From NCBI GenBank assembly GCA_033558025.1, contig JAUCEF010000007.1:2604001-2668000 (forward strand): a DNA stretch of 64,000 nt, given 5' to 3'. Both the position numbers and the translations under genes were made by a program. Positions 53,555 through 63,099 of this stretch are shown one piece after another (positions within the stretch are counted from its first letter, which is position 1; every line of letters starts with the position of its first letter). The notes beneath the pieces are model-generated. The model made no database searches. It was given only the letters and a program-made list of their open reading frames with translations, and was not told where the DNA came from. Source of the DNA: Phytophthora sp. 'mugwort'. Lineage: Eukaryota; Oomycota; Peronosporomycetes; Peronosporales; Peronosporaceae.

Positions 53555-54085
53555 CTGATCGTATCCCGATCGGCCGATCGCTGATGTCGGAACGTGTATG
53601 TCGATCTGCGAACACCGATCGGTCCGTTCTGCCGGATCACGGATGTCGGAACATGTATGCCGATCGGCCCGACCGTAGATGCCGGCATGTATACTGATCT
53701 GCGAATACCGATCGAACCGATCTGTCAGATCCCGCCGTCAATCCGCCCGATCTGCCAGATCCCGTATGTCCGAACCTGTATGCCGATATGCCGGAAAGTG
53801 TGTACCGATTGAGGGCTGATCTTGATCGATCACGGTCCACTGAATACCGATCATAGTCGATCCACGTCGGCCGCGATCTGCATATCACCGATCGGTCTTA
53901 TTCCACGCCTCTTGGCACCAATCTCGATGTCCGCCGATCCGATCTGGGCCGATCGGGACTAAACATGGTCCGATTCGCATGTCGGCGATCGGCCTCGATC
54001 TTCATCTCTTGTCCGGACATGGTCTAAGATCGGCCGTGATGGAGGATCGATCGGGAGTGACTGTGGTCATATAAAGAGTAGATCG
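53555..54085. repeat. GATCGG-rich degenerate tandem repeat field
   Basis: Dozens of CCGATCGG, GATCGG, GATCTG and GATCCCG words recur over about 500 bp. A longer unit beginning GATGTCGGAACRTGTATG recurs at about 53583, 53642 and, diverged, 53678 and 53766, with spacings of 36-90 bp. The pattern is unlike the rest of the window. Confidence 0.8.
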
Positions 54086-54287
54086 GTCACGATCTGCCGA
54101 TCGACGGTAAGATTCGTCCTTCGTTCTTCGCCCGAGCTTCGTTCTTTGCGTGATCTCCAACCTGGTTCGCCGCCAAACTCGCTTCCCCCCCCTATCAGTT
54201 GACCTCTGGCTGACCTCCTCCACCTGCTCGCAAATCGGCCCGTTGCCACGGGGTCTGAGATTCTTACTCGACGCTTCTCCACATTCG

Positions 54288-54880
54288 CAGTTCACAAAGC
54301 GGCGAGACGCATGCACCCTCCTACCGTATCGGACTGGAAGTTGGCCAAGAGAATACTGCGGTAGCGGGACCAAGGAGCTGCGCCTGTGCATGAAGGGCGC
54401 GCCGGGCCGAGGTGAAGAACTGAGCGTCGTGGCCTATAGTGACGCTGACTATGCGGGAGACAAAGAAGACAGGAAGTCTGTTACCGGGGGAATTGTGGCT
54501 GGATATGCAAGAAGCAAAGTGGCGTCTCGCTCTCCACGATGAAGGCGGAGTACACCCCGTCGGTGATGGCGCAAGAATTGTTGGGTGTCCGTGCGTTGCT
54601 GAAAGAGCTGGGATTTGCACTTGTCGAACCGATACGTTAAAACTAGGCATCAGCGCTGAAGCAACTGGATGGTGAAAGCGCCTCATTGAAAACGAAGCGT
54701 GTGGACGTGCGAATCAAGACCGTGTGGTACTACACGAAAAAGGGGGTACTGGTACCAGAGTACCGATGTACGGATCGAATGCCGGCGGATGTCCTGACGA
54801 AGACATTGCCTGCGCCTAGACTTGTCGAGATGCGGGTTAAAGTCGGTCTGCATCCATGAAGACAAGCTGTCGTGAAGCGG
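54288..54880 (+). pseudogene. Copia RNase H and C-terminus (broken, right of the nested insertion)
   Basis: Continues with SDWKLAKRILR (about 54325-54358), then VVAYSDADYAGDKEDRKSVT (about 54428-54488), the Copia RNase H signature, AEYTPSVMAQELLGVRALL (about 54548-54605), and the terminal RMPADVLTKTLPAPRLVEMR (about 54778-54838). Stops and frame changes interrupt it. Confidence 0.85.
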
Positions 54881-54910
54881 TTTGCGAGTGGTAGTGCTGA
54901 CGAGGAGGAG

Positions 54911-55149
54911 TGTTGGAAGACGCGAACCTCCGGAGAAGTGCGTCGGACAAGCTGCCACTCTCTGTGCAGAGGGATGCCGAGAGCGTGGTACCATGAGCTG
55001 CGGTAGGTGTGAGGCTGTGGTTGGCCCGCACGGAGGGCGCGGAGAAGGATAGGAGTAGGAAGAGAACAAGGATCAATCTCGCTCCTTCTTTTGCACTGAT
55101 CTTCCCACTGAGTTGTGCGACAACCGACCGGAAGGTCGACCCTCGAACA
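54911..55149 (+). repeat. Copia 3' LTR
   Basis: Starts TGTTGGAAGAC after the purine tract and ends CTCGAACA, followed by the GGGTC duplication. Confidence 0.9.
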
Positions 55150-55154
55150 GGGTC

Positions 55155-55725
55155 AACCAAACGCATCGGGACAGATACCTTGTAAGTCCAGCACACTAAG
55201 CTTCCATTGCCGCCGCGCGGGTCCTTCCACATGTAATGATATCATCCAGTTGCATTAGCTGCACCGTCGCGCATCCTTCCAACGTTTAATAACAAGGTGG
55301 GGTATATCGTGCTACCTATCTCAGAAGAACTGCCAGTACTGAATTCTAATAACCATTCTAACCAGTGTTCCCCATCTGGTCAGTGTACCTGCTGCGTTCG
55401 CTTTCCTGTAGCACTGCCCCCCCCCAGCCCTCCTCGGTTCTGCTTCTGTTCTTGTCGCGGTCCTGTCCGCTTCCCCTCTCTCACATCTGCCTCCACCGTA
55501 TGTGTACATCGTTGGTGTTCATCCGCTCCACCCCTATCGCTTGGCTCCTCGCTGGTTCCGTGAGTATCGCCTGCATGGTGCCCCAGCTCCAACTGACGTC
55601 TGTATAGGGTTTAGGGTTTCCGCTCCTCAATCGTAGTATCATCACCTCCGCTATCCGCTTATTGCCTACCGATTGCTCTATTAGTGGATACAGTCCCACT
55701 TTTTATCTGATCAGCGCCTCTCTTA
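55155..55725. other. Spacer, no gene seen
   Basis: About 570 bases between the Copia element and the LINE relic. One plus-strand frame is Pro/Ser-rich and opposite a Glu/Arg-rich frame; neither is convincing. GTATAGGGTTTAGGGTTTC near 55602-55620 holds two copies of GTTTAGG, too few to be a telomeric tract. Confidence 0.4.
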
Positions 55726-56750
55726 TCACTCCTCACAGACTTGCCACTGCTTCCACCACGTGTTTTCCTTACTCTCCTCCTTTGTGCACTTGGTCCACGT
55801 TCTACCACCATATTGCGGTGACCAGCTGATTACCAACATATCTTCCACTACTTTGAAGATATCCGTCCATGCCTCTATTATGTTATCCCTTCCCCATTGT
55901 TGCACCCACTTCGGCATGCACTCCGAGAGGTTGAAGATGAAATGTCCGTAACCACATGTTCCCTGTCCGCCTCTATCACGACCACCTCTTTCTCCGTCCT
56001 CCTTCATTGGCGTACTATGAGGTCCCAGTGCGCCTGAGCGTTCTGGCAGACCCACATCAAGTGGGCCAGCCCCCCCCCCTGCTTGCATCCATTGCATTCT
56101 TCCCTCGGGCATGCTGCCCACAGCAGTAAAGCCTCACAGTTTCATCCAGATGATGTTCTGGGCCTGATACGCCGACGCTCCCTCCTTTGAATGTACTCGT
56201 TCCCATGGAGCTCCGTCAGGGCCTTGCATTACTCTCTATCCTTTTTACCCCAATGTTCTTCCACAAACTTCTAGACCTTGCCTCCATTTTTCAGCGCTTT
56301 ATATTTCTATCGCGACATCCGCCATTTCCTTTCCCCGCCCTCACCGGGTTCGACCTATATAAACATGGGTGCGGTGACATCGTCCTCAGGTCTAGTGCCT
56401 GCGCCACTGCCCATCTCGTCGTCATGCCATTGCGATGCTGAATGACTTGTCTGTGGTTCCACGTGCTGTCCTGTCCCGTCGAAGCGCCGTCCTCCTCCAT
56501 CGCAAGAGCGTACGTTGCCCACGCCCTTCCAGTCTCCCACAGCGTCGTCTCCAATTCGCTCATTAGCACTTTGTTTACCGGCACTAGATGCTCCGCTCCT
56601 CCTATATATCTTGCTTGTAGAATGTATCCTACTATTTGATTCGTTTTTTTTGTCGACTGAGCCCAGTCACTCACCACCCTGCGCTCATTGTTCCCCGAAA
56701 GTTGGTATCCCCAGCCGCTTTGCGCTGGTGCTAGCTCATCCTTCAAAGTA
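55726..56750 (-). pseudogene. LINE-type retrotransposon relic (zinc-finger end of reverse transcriptase)
   Basis: Minus-strand fragments. The upstream frame at 56291-56746 reads GWGYQLSGNNERRVVSDWAQ and ARYIGGAEHLVPVNKVLMSE. Near 56030-56105 is a zf-RVT type motif: EECNGCKQG followed, after a 10-base G run on this strand (56070-56079), by LAHLMWVCQNAQAHWDLIV. That C-x2-C...H..W.C...A...W spacing is characteristic of the region after the polymerase of L1/Tad-like LINEs in plants and oomycetes. The G run has shifted the frame. The rest is not recognised. Confidence 0.65.
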
Positions 56751-57094
56751 GCCTAGGGAGCTGCCGGCCGTAGATGAGAAAGCCTGAGTGAGAACTCCGA
56801 GGGGCAAACATGAAGAAACACTGGAAATAAACAAGAACGTAATGCAAAGACTCTTATTTTCTGTGTTAGTGTCCTTCGGGCCCAAGCTGCATGAATACGG
56901 AACTCCTTCCAAACTCTTCGCCTTGGCATCACTTGTATGCCTTCCATCCTTCGTGACACTTCCACGTTTTCCGCCCTAGCACCGACTCTCCGTCTCCATC
57001 CCCTTGTCGTCTTTGCTCACAGAGCGTGCACTCCCTCTCTTTCCCGCTTTTGCGTCTTCTTGAATCCTTGAACTCAGGCCATCTTTTGGGGATG

Positions 57095-57160
57095 AGCCCA
57101 TGATTCGAACAAAACCGGGGTACACTACGCCATGTGAGCCATACCATTAGTACCCATTTC
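57095..57160 (-). repeat. Possible SINE head with RNA polymerase III boxes
   Basis: On the minus strand a canonical B-box core GTTCGAATC (57102-57110) follows an A-box-like TGGCTCACATGG (about 57134-57145). The spacing is shorter than in tRNAs and no cloverleaf forms. It lies beside a LINE relic, as SINEs often do. Ends and duplications are not identified. Confidence 0.35.
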
Positions 57161-57680
57161 CATAGTGGCCAGCCGCAGCGACACGCGCGGGTAAATCCCG
57201 GTTCCGACAGGACCCAGCATCATCACCCGGTTACCTCTTGGGGCGTAAGCGTCCCACCCGGACTCGGGATAGCATTCGCGTCGAAACCCCCTCACTGTTA
57301 AACTGAAATCGCTTCACGCACACGTTGTTTGACAAGGCGTTCAACGTGAAAGGCGCACTTATTGCGGGCTCCGAGTTGCATCATTCTCAACAATATTGAA
57401 GCTACTATCGTGACAAGCTGTTCGAATCCTAATAATCGAATTGAAAAGTAATTGCTTAAATATAGTTATTCCTGGCATCGGCTAGAGCCTAGTCTACTCA
57501 TGCAGCATCTTGACACTATGTGTGCGTACCCAGCTCTGCTTAATCCACAACGGTAGTTAAACCATGTGCCAGAGAGGACATGCGCAAATGCCGAGGGGGT
57601 GCAGGGCAGGCGTCAATGCCGGCAGGTTGACTCTTATTACACCTCATACTAGGAGGCAATTATTAAATCAAAAGGCTTGA

Positions 57681-57960
57681 GTGGTTTTAGGGGAAAATGC
57701 AAAGTGCGGCTTGGTTCTCTTTCACGCGAAGTGTCCACCGACAACCAATTGCCTTTCGCCCCTTTGGCAATGGACGGCATCCCATGTGCCATTTTGGTGT
57801 AGCGACTCCGAGTGTAGTGAAAATAAGTTGCATGCTTCCTCCCACTTGACTGCGGCGTTGGATTCCATGGCCGATTTGAAAGTGGTCGGCATTTCTCCCA
57901 CTGAACCCACGACGTACGCAGCCTCAAACGTGCCATCTTTTGGTCTACAGCAGACATTTC
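57681..57960 (-). pseudogene. Second Copia reverse transcriptase fragment
   Basis: Minus-strand frame: VGSVGEMPTTFKSAMESNAA, VKWEEACNLF, ESLHQNGTWDAV and KGAKGN-like QRGERQLVVGG. This is the start of a Copia polymerase (P.tf..A..s..a..W..A...E..sL..n.TW.lv). It belongs to a different element and the opposite strand from the LTR-flanked Copia. Only this piece remains. Confidence 0.65.
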
Positions 57961-58318
57961 GTCAGGTGCGTGCTATCGACCTCGCAACGCGTATCGCTTG
58001 GCACTTTGACGTCTTTCAGTGAATGTGTCCGCGGATCGCGCTCGATAACCAAGGCAGCCAAATCAGCCCTTAAGGGACTTTATCCGCTGCGTAGGTTTTG
58101 CGTAAACTGTTTTTCAGTAACGTTGCTTTGTGCTCAAGCAACATTACATGTAACTGTGTATAGAGTTCAGTATGACCCACTTCCCAGAAAACGGCTCAAA
58201 AGCAATTTAAATATGGTCAGAAAGGGGAAAACTTACAAAGGGGGACTCAAATTGAAATACACTTTTAAAGGGGTACTCACCCTCTGAACTCTGTTTTAGC
58301 CACCGTCGTCAGATCAAG

Positions 58319-58980
58319 ATGGCCGATGGAGAAGAGAGCTAGATGGACTTCCAGGCAGATCAGTCGGCTATGAAGTAGGCGCGCCAATTGACGTTCGACG
58401 TGACGTTCGACGTTGAGCTGCCAGTCAGCGACTGAAAGAGCTCGTACAGAAGTACAAGAAGGTATATGAGAAGCACGGCAAGTTGTTCCCGCCGGACCGT
58501 TGAAGCAGGCGCACATGGGCAATGAGGCTGTGTTCCGCTCGCAGAACATCCCGCGCTGCGTCAAGTACCACGAGATCAGTGGGTCTCAAATCCGCGGCAG
58601 TGGACGATCAGGCCGAGGTATACAGCAACATCAACGTCCGGTAGTACCAGAGCGTGTCATTATCGCGTAAACCAGTCAATGGGATAACTAGCTGCACGGC
58701 GAATTCCTCCTAACGTTTGGCGAAGATGTGGCGACAGGCACACGCGCATCTCGGAGCTGGAGCAGAAGATGACGGCCGTATACAACCAGGTGAACGAGAC
58801 GGCGCACACGCTGAAGACGCATGTGGTGGACATACAGCACTGAGTCGACGGTGCAGAATAGTGCTGTTCGTGCTGCAGACTCACAGCGACAAGTATACGG
58901 GCCCTGCTGCTCTGAAATTCGTCGTGGACATGTGGGACGAGAAGCTGATCACGGAGAAGTCGGGTAAAGCTAATGGGGTC
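58319..58980 (+). pseudogene. PPDK: Pyruvate phosphate dikinase pseudogene (N-terminal domain fragments)
   Basis: PPDK interconverts pyruvate and phosphoenolpyruvate. Fragments in family order but in changing frames: LVQKYKKVYEKHGKLFPPD (58440-58497), GNEAVFRSQNIPRCVKYHEI (58516-58575, family AVFRSW...R...YR), GLKSAAVDDQAEVYSNIN (58584-58638, family GTAVNVQ.MVFGN), GEFLLTFGEDVATGTR (about 58697-58745, family GEFL.NAQGEDVVAGIR), RISELEQKMTAVYNQV with HTLKTHVVDIQ (58745-58838), and LFVLQTHSDKYTGPAALKFV (58865-58925, family WMLQTR.GKRTG.AA.KI). Internal segments, including the SGTGV.FTRNP block, are missing. It is a partial, decayed copy; no intact gene lies in the window. Confidence 0.8.
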
Positions 58981-59526
58981 CCGACATCTGGACCAACTTT
59001 GCACTATGTAGAACTTCGCAGATTATTTTTCAAGCGAGCGCTTAACCAAAGTATTTTTTTCTCCTTATGCTTTCGTTGTGTATTTCACGTTCTACGAGTA
59101 ATGATCATCTGTGATGCTGGACTTGTCGCACTTGTAAATCTTGCGGATCTGTGTAGGCTCACCACGTTCACAGCGAGAACGGACTCTTCGTTTACGGGGT
59201 CTTCCATTTGCCATTGATACAATACAGGCGTCAAGGCTTCATCTGTTTTTGTTTACGAATCATCCGAGAGCGCAATGGGGTGCGATTACCGGATTGCGAG
59301 ATTGTATAGCAGCTAGTAAACAATTGAAATACACCCTACAGACTTCCGGCCTTCTTCGGTATTATAGTCACAAGATGGTGACATAATATCTCATTCTTGT
59401 AGCAATGTCACACATGAGCACGATGGTGGAGATAATTGCACCTCTCTTGGCTTGTCAACGTGACCCAATCGACTTGTGTAAACAACTTGGACCGAGCTGA
59501 ACGAGACAGAGTAAAGCGGTATCTGC

Positions 59527-60250
59527 TTTAACTCGCAGTGGAACTTTATTTTCGGACCGAGGAGTTGTGACTCGCTCAGCGTCCGCCCACGTTTTGCCTT
59601 GATAAATACGAAGATGCGCCTCAGCCATCATCGTTTTGGTATATGCACGGAAGCAGTCGTAATGGAGTAGTTTCCGGCTTTAGCCGCAGCAATTTTGCCA
59701 GTTCGCTTTTACAAAATTGGTATTTCTCCATCCATATAGCGGTAAAGGCTTGTAATATGGATACAAAGTCCACGTTTTGGCTCCACTGTTTTCAAATACT
59801 ACTTTAGCCACCGGCAGCGCAATTCGCATGACTCAGATTTTGTAAGGTGGCATTGCACTCGGCTGGCGTCGTTGCCGCTTGCGCACGCCAAATCAATGCC
59901 TCATGACAGACGGCAAGTTTTACCTTCTTGTCAGCTCGCATATTGCCTACAAATGCAATACACTTTTGTAAGCGGCAATCTCCAATTCCTTCTATGCAAT
60001 GCTGCGATTCCTATGAGATGCCTTGTGCACAATATAGCTCGCAGCTTTATTTGGTCTGAAGGTGATATGATGCCGGCGTGGCGATTAAAAATCGCCGCGG
60101 CAGCTACATGGTTTTGTAGGTTTCAATCCAGCACAATCTGCACACCAATATACAGATGATGCTTCATATGAGCCGCATCCATACCAAAATTCCTTGGCAT
60201 TTATAAAACCGTGAGGGATCTAAGGTGATCATCGCTCGAACGAAGTGGCC
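59527..60250 (-). pseudogene. MULE (Mutator-like) transposase relic
   Basis: Minus-strand pieces in order: FVRAMITLDPSRFYKCQG (about 60190-60250), FGMDAAHMKHHLYIGVQIVL (about 60130-60194, family FGLDGSHFKH..Y.GVQ with a catalytic Asp), RADKKVKLAVCHEALIWRAQ and AATTPAECNATLQNLSHANC (about 59815-59938), then AKTWTLYPYYKPLPLYGWRN with TNFVKAN (59702-59785), and AEAHLRIYQGKTWADAERVT (about 59565-59628). Stops and frame changes interrupt it. Confidence 0.75.
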
Positions 60251-60330
60251 TTTTCCATCACGCTGTATTTCAGCTCAAACGCCGATGTTGCGCTTCGCAA
60301 ATGCTCAAGCCGTTATCGAATAGATTTATC

Positions 60331-61728
60331 GTTTTCGGAGACCACCTCGCGAAGTACAATCTCCTTCACTCTGTATTGCATGCTTATTGTGCACATCAAC
60401 TGGGCCTCTTATTGCAGTTTTCCTGCCATCGCTGACGCGGATATGCTGGCACCAGCGATTATAGGGACCGCGGCACTGACGGTGCTGCTAGCGGAAGAGC
60501 AGGGGGCTTTGCTACTTGATGCGGTTTTGAACTTGAACGTTGTCACGTGCCAATGGTTCTGTTGAGTTTTCTTCTTTGCACGACCAATTTTACGAATCAG
60601 GTACAAGACGCCCACTAAAACAGTGAATATCTATAAATGCACCACATCTCTTGCTAACAGCAAAACCTTTACCAAGCGCTAATGCATAAGCCTTAAGTGC
60701 TGCAACGGCGTCCTTTCCTGTGCTCCACCTCTACTGCCACAGACCGACTAGCTCTGCATCTCCCGTTTTGTCTTCTTCGTCGGCCGTCTTGATCTGACGG
60801 TAAAGGCTAAAACATTGTTCAGAGGGTTTCGGTTTTAAGTCTCCCTTTGAAAATGTCTCCTTTAGAATGTTCCCCAGAAGAAAAAAACATTTGGGGCCGC
60901 GTTCGTAAAATATGTCCTCTAACATGTTATTACTCGCTATTTTTTGAAACAATATCAATAATTAAATTACTAAATTTAATTATTGAGAGAGAGAGAGAGA
61001 GACCGGTACACGTACCTATCCCGTTCATGTGTGAACTTCATCCATTCGTAAATGTTGCAGCGCTGAGGCAACTCGACGACGACGATATCAGACACAATTC
61101 GAGTCAACGCGATCGTCGCGTTGCAAAAGCTGTCGGCTTCCCGCCCGCGTCCAGTCAAGTTGACGTACACGACGATCACATTCGCGTTTTGAAATGCACG
61201 GTCCGCACTGACGTCAGCTGAGAAACGCTACGTTGTCCAGCATGTTCCGATCCTTCGTTGAACTGCTCGGCAGGGTATCCTGTCCAATTCACCGATTCCG
61301 GCGCGACGTCGCCCGACGACGCTGCTACCTATTATATGTAGTACACGAAGTTCCCACCACCGCAAGGTGGACCATCGCCACTGGATTGTTACTGACGCCT
61401 TCAGTGCATTCACCCGGGCTCTTGCTTATACATGTACTACCGGTAGTGCATGCCATTCGACTGGTTGTGGTCGATCGTATTCACAGTAATATTTCAATTA
61501 TGTACAGCACTGAAGCGAGGATCAATGCTCATGGCAATCGACTCACTACTGCCGTATACCTTAAGAATGTGAGAGCCTCGTCGCTAAGTCTCTGATGTAG
61601 CAGCGAAATGCTAGCTAAAAACAACGATACGAAATAATGTGCACAATATACAGAGAAACACGGCATGGCAGCACGCATCCATGGCTCTGCCTGCACGTCC
61701 TCTTGAGATGGACTTGGATCCTGCGGCT
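60331..61728. other. Spacer, no gene recognised
   Basis: About 1.4 kb. Frames of up to 124 codons on both strands show no family. It contains a GA microsatellite and, at its right end, the 3' flank of the sorting nexin gene. Confidence 0.45.
60985..61002. repeat. (GA)9 microsatellite
   Basis: Nine uninterrupted GA units. Confidence 0.95.
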
Positions 61729-63099
61729 TTAAATATGGACGTCCGAGTAGGTCTCAGTGGCAGCCAACGGGTCAGCCTTCGGCCTGATCTCGGCGCTGCT
61801 GCTGCCTGTAGGGGACTGGGTGGAGGTCGTGGACTTGGTGGTGCCAATCACGTCGTTCTTATCCAGTCCGAATGAATCGCGCGACTCGAAGATGCTTGCG
61901 CAGGATGCGGGCGTCTGTGCGGCGTACAGGAGCTTGGCCGGCAGCGGCGTCTCCAGCTCCGAGGTGCTCTGCACCACAATCTTCTCGAGCTCCTTCGAGT
62001 TGCGCAACTGCAGCTGAGCGAATTCCAGGAACAGTTTCTTGAGCTCCACCGCCTTTTGGCCGCGAAAGCGCGCCACCTCGCGCATCACGCGCGCGTGCAC
62101 ACGTTCGAACTCGTCCTTGGCCGCGACCAGGTCATTGCTCAGACGGGTGACCGACGGAGAGTCCGGGCCGTCGCCGTTCACTGCCTTGCGGTGCGCAGCG
62201 AGCTGTGCCTGGTACAGGTACCGACGGTCCTCTCGGACATCCAGGGCATTTTGCACCGCCTTGATCCAGCGAGCAATGTCGTCGACGTTAGCGGAGAAGG
62301 CCTCGAGCTCAGCGTCCATCTGGCGCGCGCGTGTGTCGAGCATGGCCAGCACCGCGCTGTAATAGGACGTGGGCATCTCGGCGTTCTCCTCCTCGGCGTC
62401 CGCCACCCAGTTAAGACACTCGATGAGGTCGCAGTGCGCGCCGGCCGCAAGCTTGTTCTGGTGGCTGGCGGCGCGCGCCTTGTTCTTAAGCGACTGGATC
62501 TGGGCGTGCAGCTTGGACACGTACTTGGCGACCTTGGTGAATTCGGGGTCCTCGATGATGCCGCTGTTCTCACCGTCCTCGTTGTTGCGCGAGCCGAAGA
62601 GGCTGAGCGCATCGTTCTCCACCATGCGTTGATAGGTCTTGCTCCACCAGTTGTTGAGCAGCTGTGTCCGCTGCACCACGGAGGACATCGACGTGGCGTT
62701 GACCGAGTTGGCGCGCTGCGCCTCAACCTTAAACGCCGTGAGCTCCACGATAGAGCACTCGAGGAAGCTGCGGAAAAAGTTAGAGTTCTTTAGCTCGTCG
62801 TGGTTGACGACCTTGCGCAGGAAGCGCTCGAGGCCGGCGCGGCGGTGCTCGAGGAACTCGGGGCCTTGCAGCAAGCCGACGACCTTGGCTGGCAGCGGCG
62901 GGATCACGTAGCCCGCGCATTGCTTGGACAGCTGGTGGTGCAACCACAGGAAGTCCGAGTAGCGGCGCTCCACCACCACGTCCTCGGCCGACGTGACCTT
63001 GAACACGTAGTACGAGTTGACGCCGTCGCCGACCTTGCCAGCAGCGCCCACCGTGATGTCGGCCACGCGGCTGCTGGGACTCAGATCTGGCTCGCTCAT
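61729..63099 (-). CDS. PX-BAR sorting nexin, SNX1/SNX2/Vps5-like
   Basis: Peripheral membrane protein of endosomes that binds PI3P and curves membrane, as in retromer-linked SNX-BAR dimers. Single exon, 456 codons, ATG at 63097-63099. PX domain about residues 10-125: the lipid-binding Arg lies in VVVERRYSDFLWLHHQL, followed by the proline loop IPPLPAKVVGLLQGPEFLEH and RRAGLERFLRKVVNH. A long helical BAR region (about 185-400) follows: KVAKYVSKLHAQIQSLKNKA, HCDLIECLNWVADAEEENAE and VMREVARFRGQKAVELKKLF, the last resembling the Vps5 C-terminal segment. The C-terminus is a Ser/Thr-rich tail. Its PI3P ligand is what the myotubularin at 35.3-38.3 kb would remove, a functional echo rather than evidence of linkage. 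Confidence 0.9.
   Translation of the reverse strand: MSEPDLSPSSRVADITVGAAGKVGDGVNSYYVFKVTSAEDVVVERRYSDFLWLHHQLSKQCAGYVIPPLPAKVVGLLQGPEFLEHRRAGLERFLRKVVNHDELKNSNFFRSFLECSIVELTAFKVEAQRANSVNATSMSSVVQRTQLLNNWWSKTYQRMVENDALSLFGSRNNEDGENSGIIEDPEFTKVAKYVSKLHAQIQSLKNKARAASHQNKLAAGAHCDLIECLNWVADAEEENAEMPTSYYSAVLAMLDTRARQMDAELEAFSANVDDIARWIKAVQNALDVREDRRYLYQAQLAAHRKAVNGDGPDSPSVTRLSNDLVAAKDEFERVHARVMREVARFRGQKAVELKKLFLEFAQLQLRNSKELEKIVVQSTSELETPLPAKLLYAAQTPASCASIFESRDSFGLDKNDVIGTTKSTTSTQSPTGSSSAEIRPKADPLAATETYSDVHI

Larger units (their letters stand above)
52807..54283. mobile_element. Nested 1477-bp insertion with TG...CA ends and 4-bp target duplication
   Basis: Starts TGTGG and ends CCACA (5-bp inverted ends with TG/CA), and is flanked by TTCG at 52803-52806 and 54284-54287. 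The two Copia flanks are the two halves of one conserved polymerase/RNase H connection block, and the Copia frame resumes in register after the right copy of TTCG. No protein domain is seen inside, which fits a solo LTR or a non-autonomous LTR element. It contains a tRNA-like sequence at its left end and a GATCGG-rich repeat field. Confidence 0.75.
49633..55149 (+). mobile_element. Ty1/Copia retrotransposon with both LTRs and a 5-bp target-site duplication
   Basis: LTRs at 49633-49882 (250 bp) and 54911-55149 (239 bp) share most of their sequence and both run TGTTGGAAGAC...GAACA. The host duplication is GGGTC at 49628-49632 and 55150-55154. A purine tract GACGAGGAGGAG directly precedes the 3' LTR and is the likely polypurine tract. 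Domain order pre-integrase, integrase, reverse transcriptase, RNase H is that of Copia. The reading frame is broken by stops and frameshifts. A 1477-bp insertion (52807-54283) splits it. The LTRs have diverged by a scattering of substitutions and small indels, so the insertion is not recent. Confidence 0.9.

Noticed and set aside
53555..54085. CRISPR-like array
   Set aside because: Repeats are degenerate with irregular spacing and no conserved direct repeat, and the genome is eukaryotic.
58717..59217. 166-codon plus-strand frame as an independent gene
   Set aside because: Its first half is a frameshifted part of the PPDK remnant (GPAALKFVVDM follows in the family position); the second half is unsupported.
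62056..62793. 245-codon plus-strand frame opposite the sorting nexin
   Set aside because: Antisense shadow of the helical BAR region; the PX-BAR protein on the minus strand explains the sequence.
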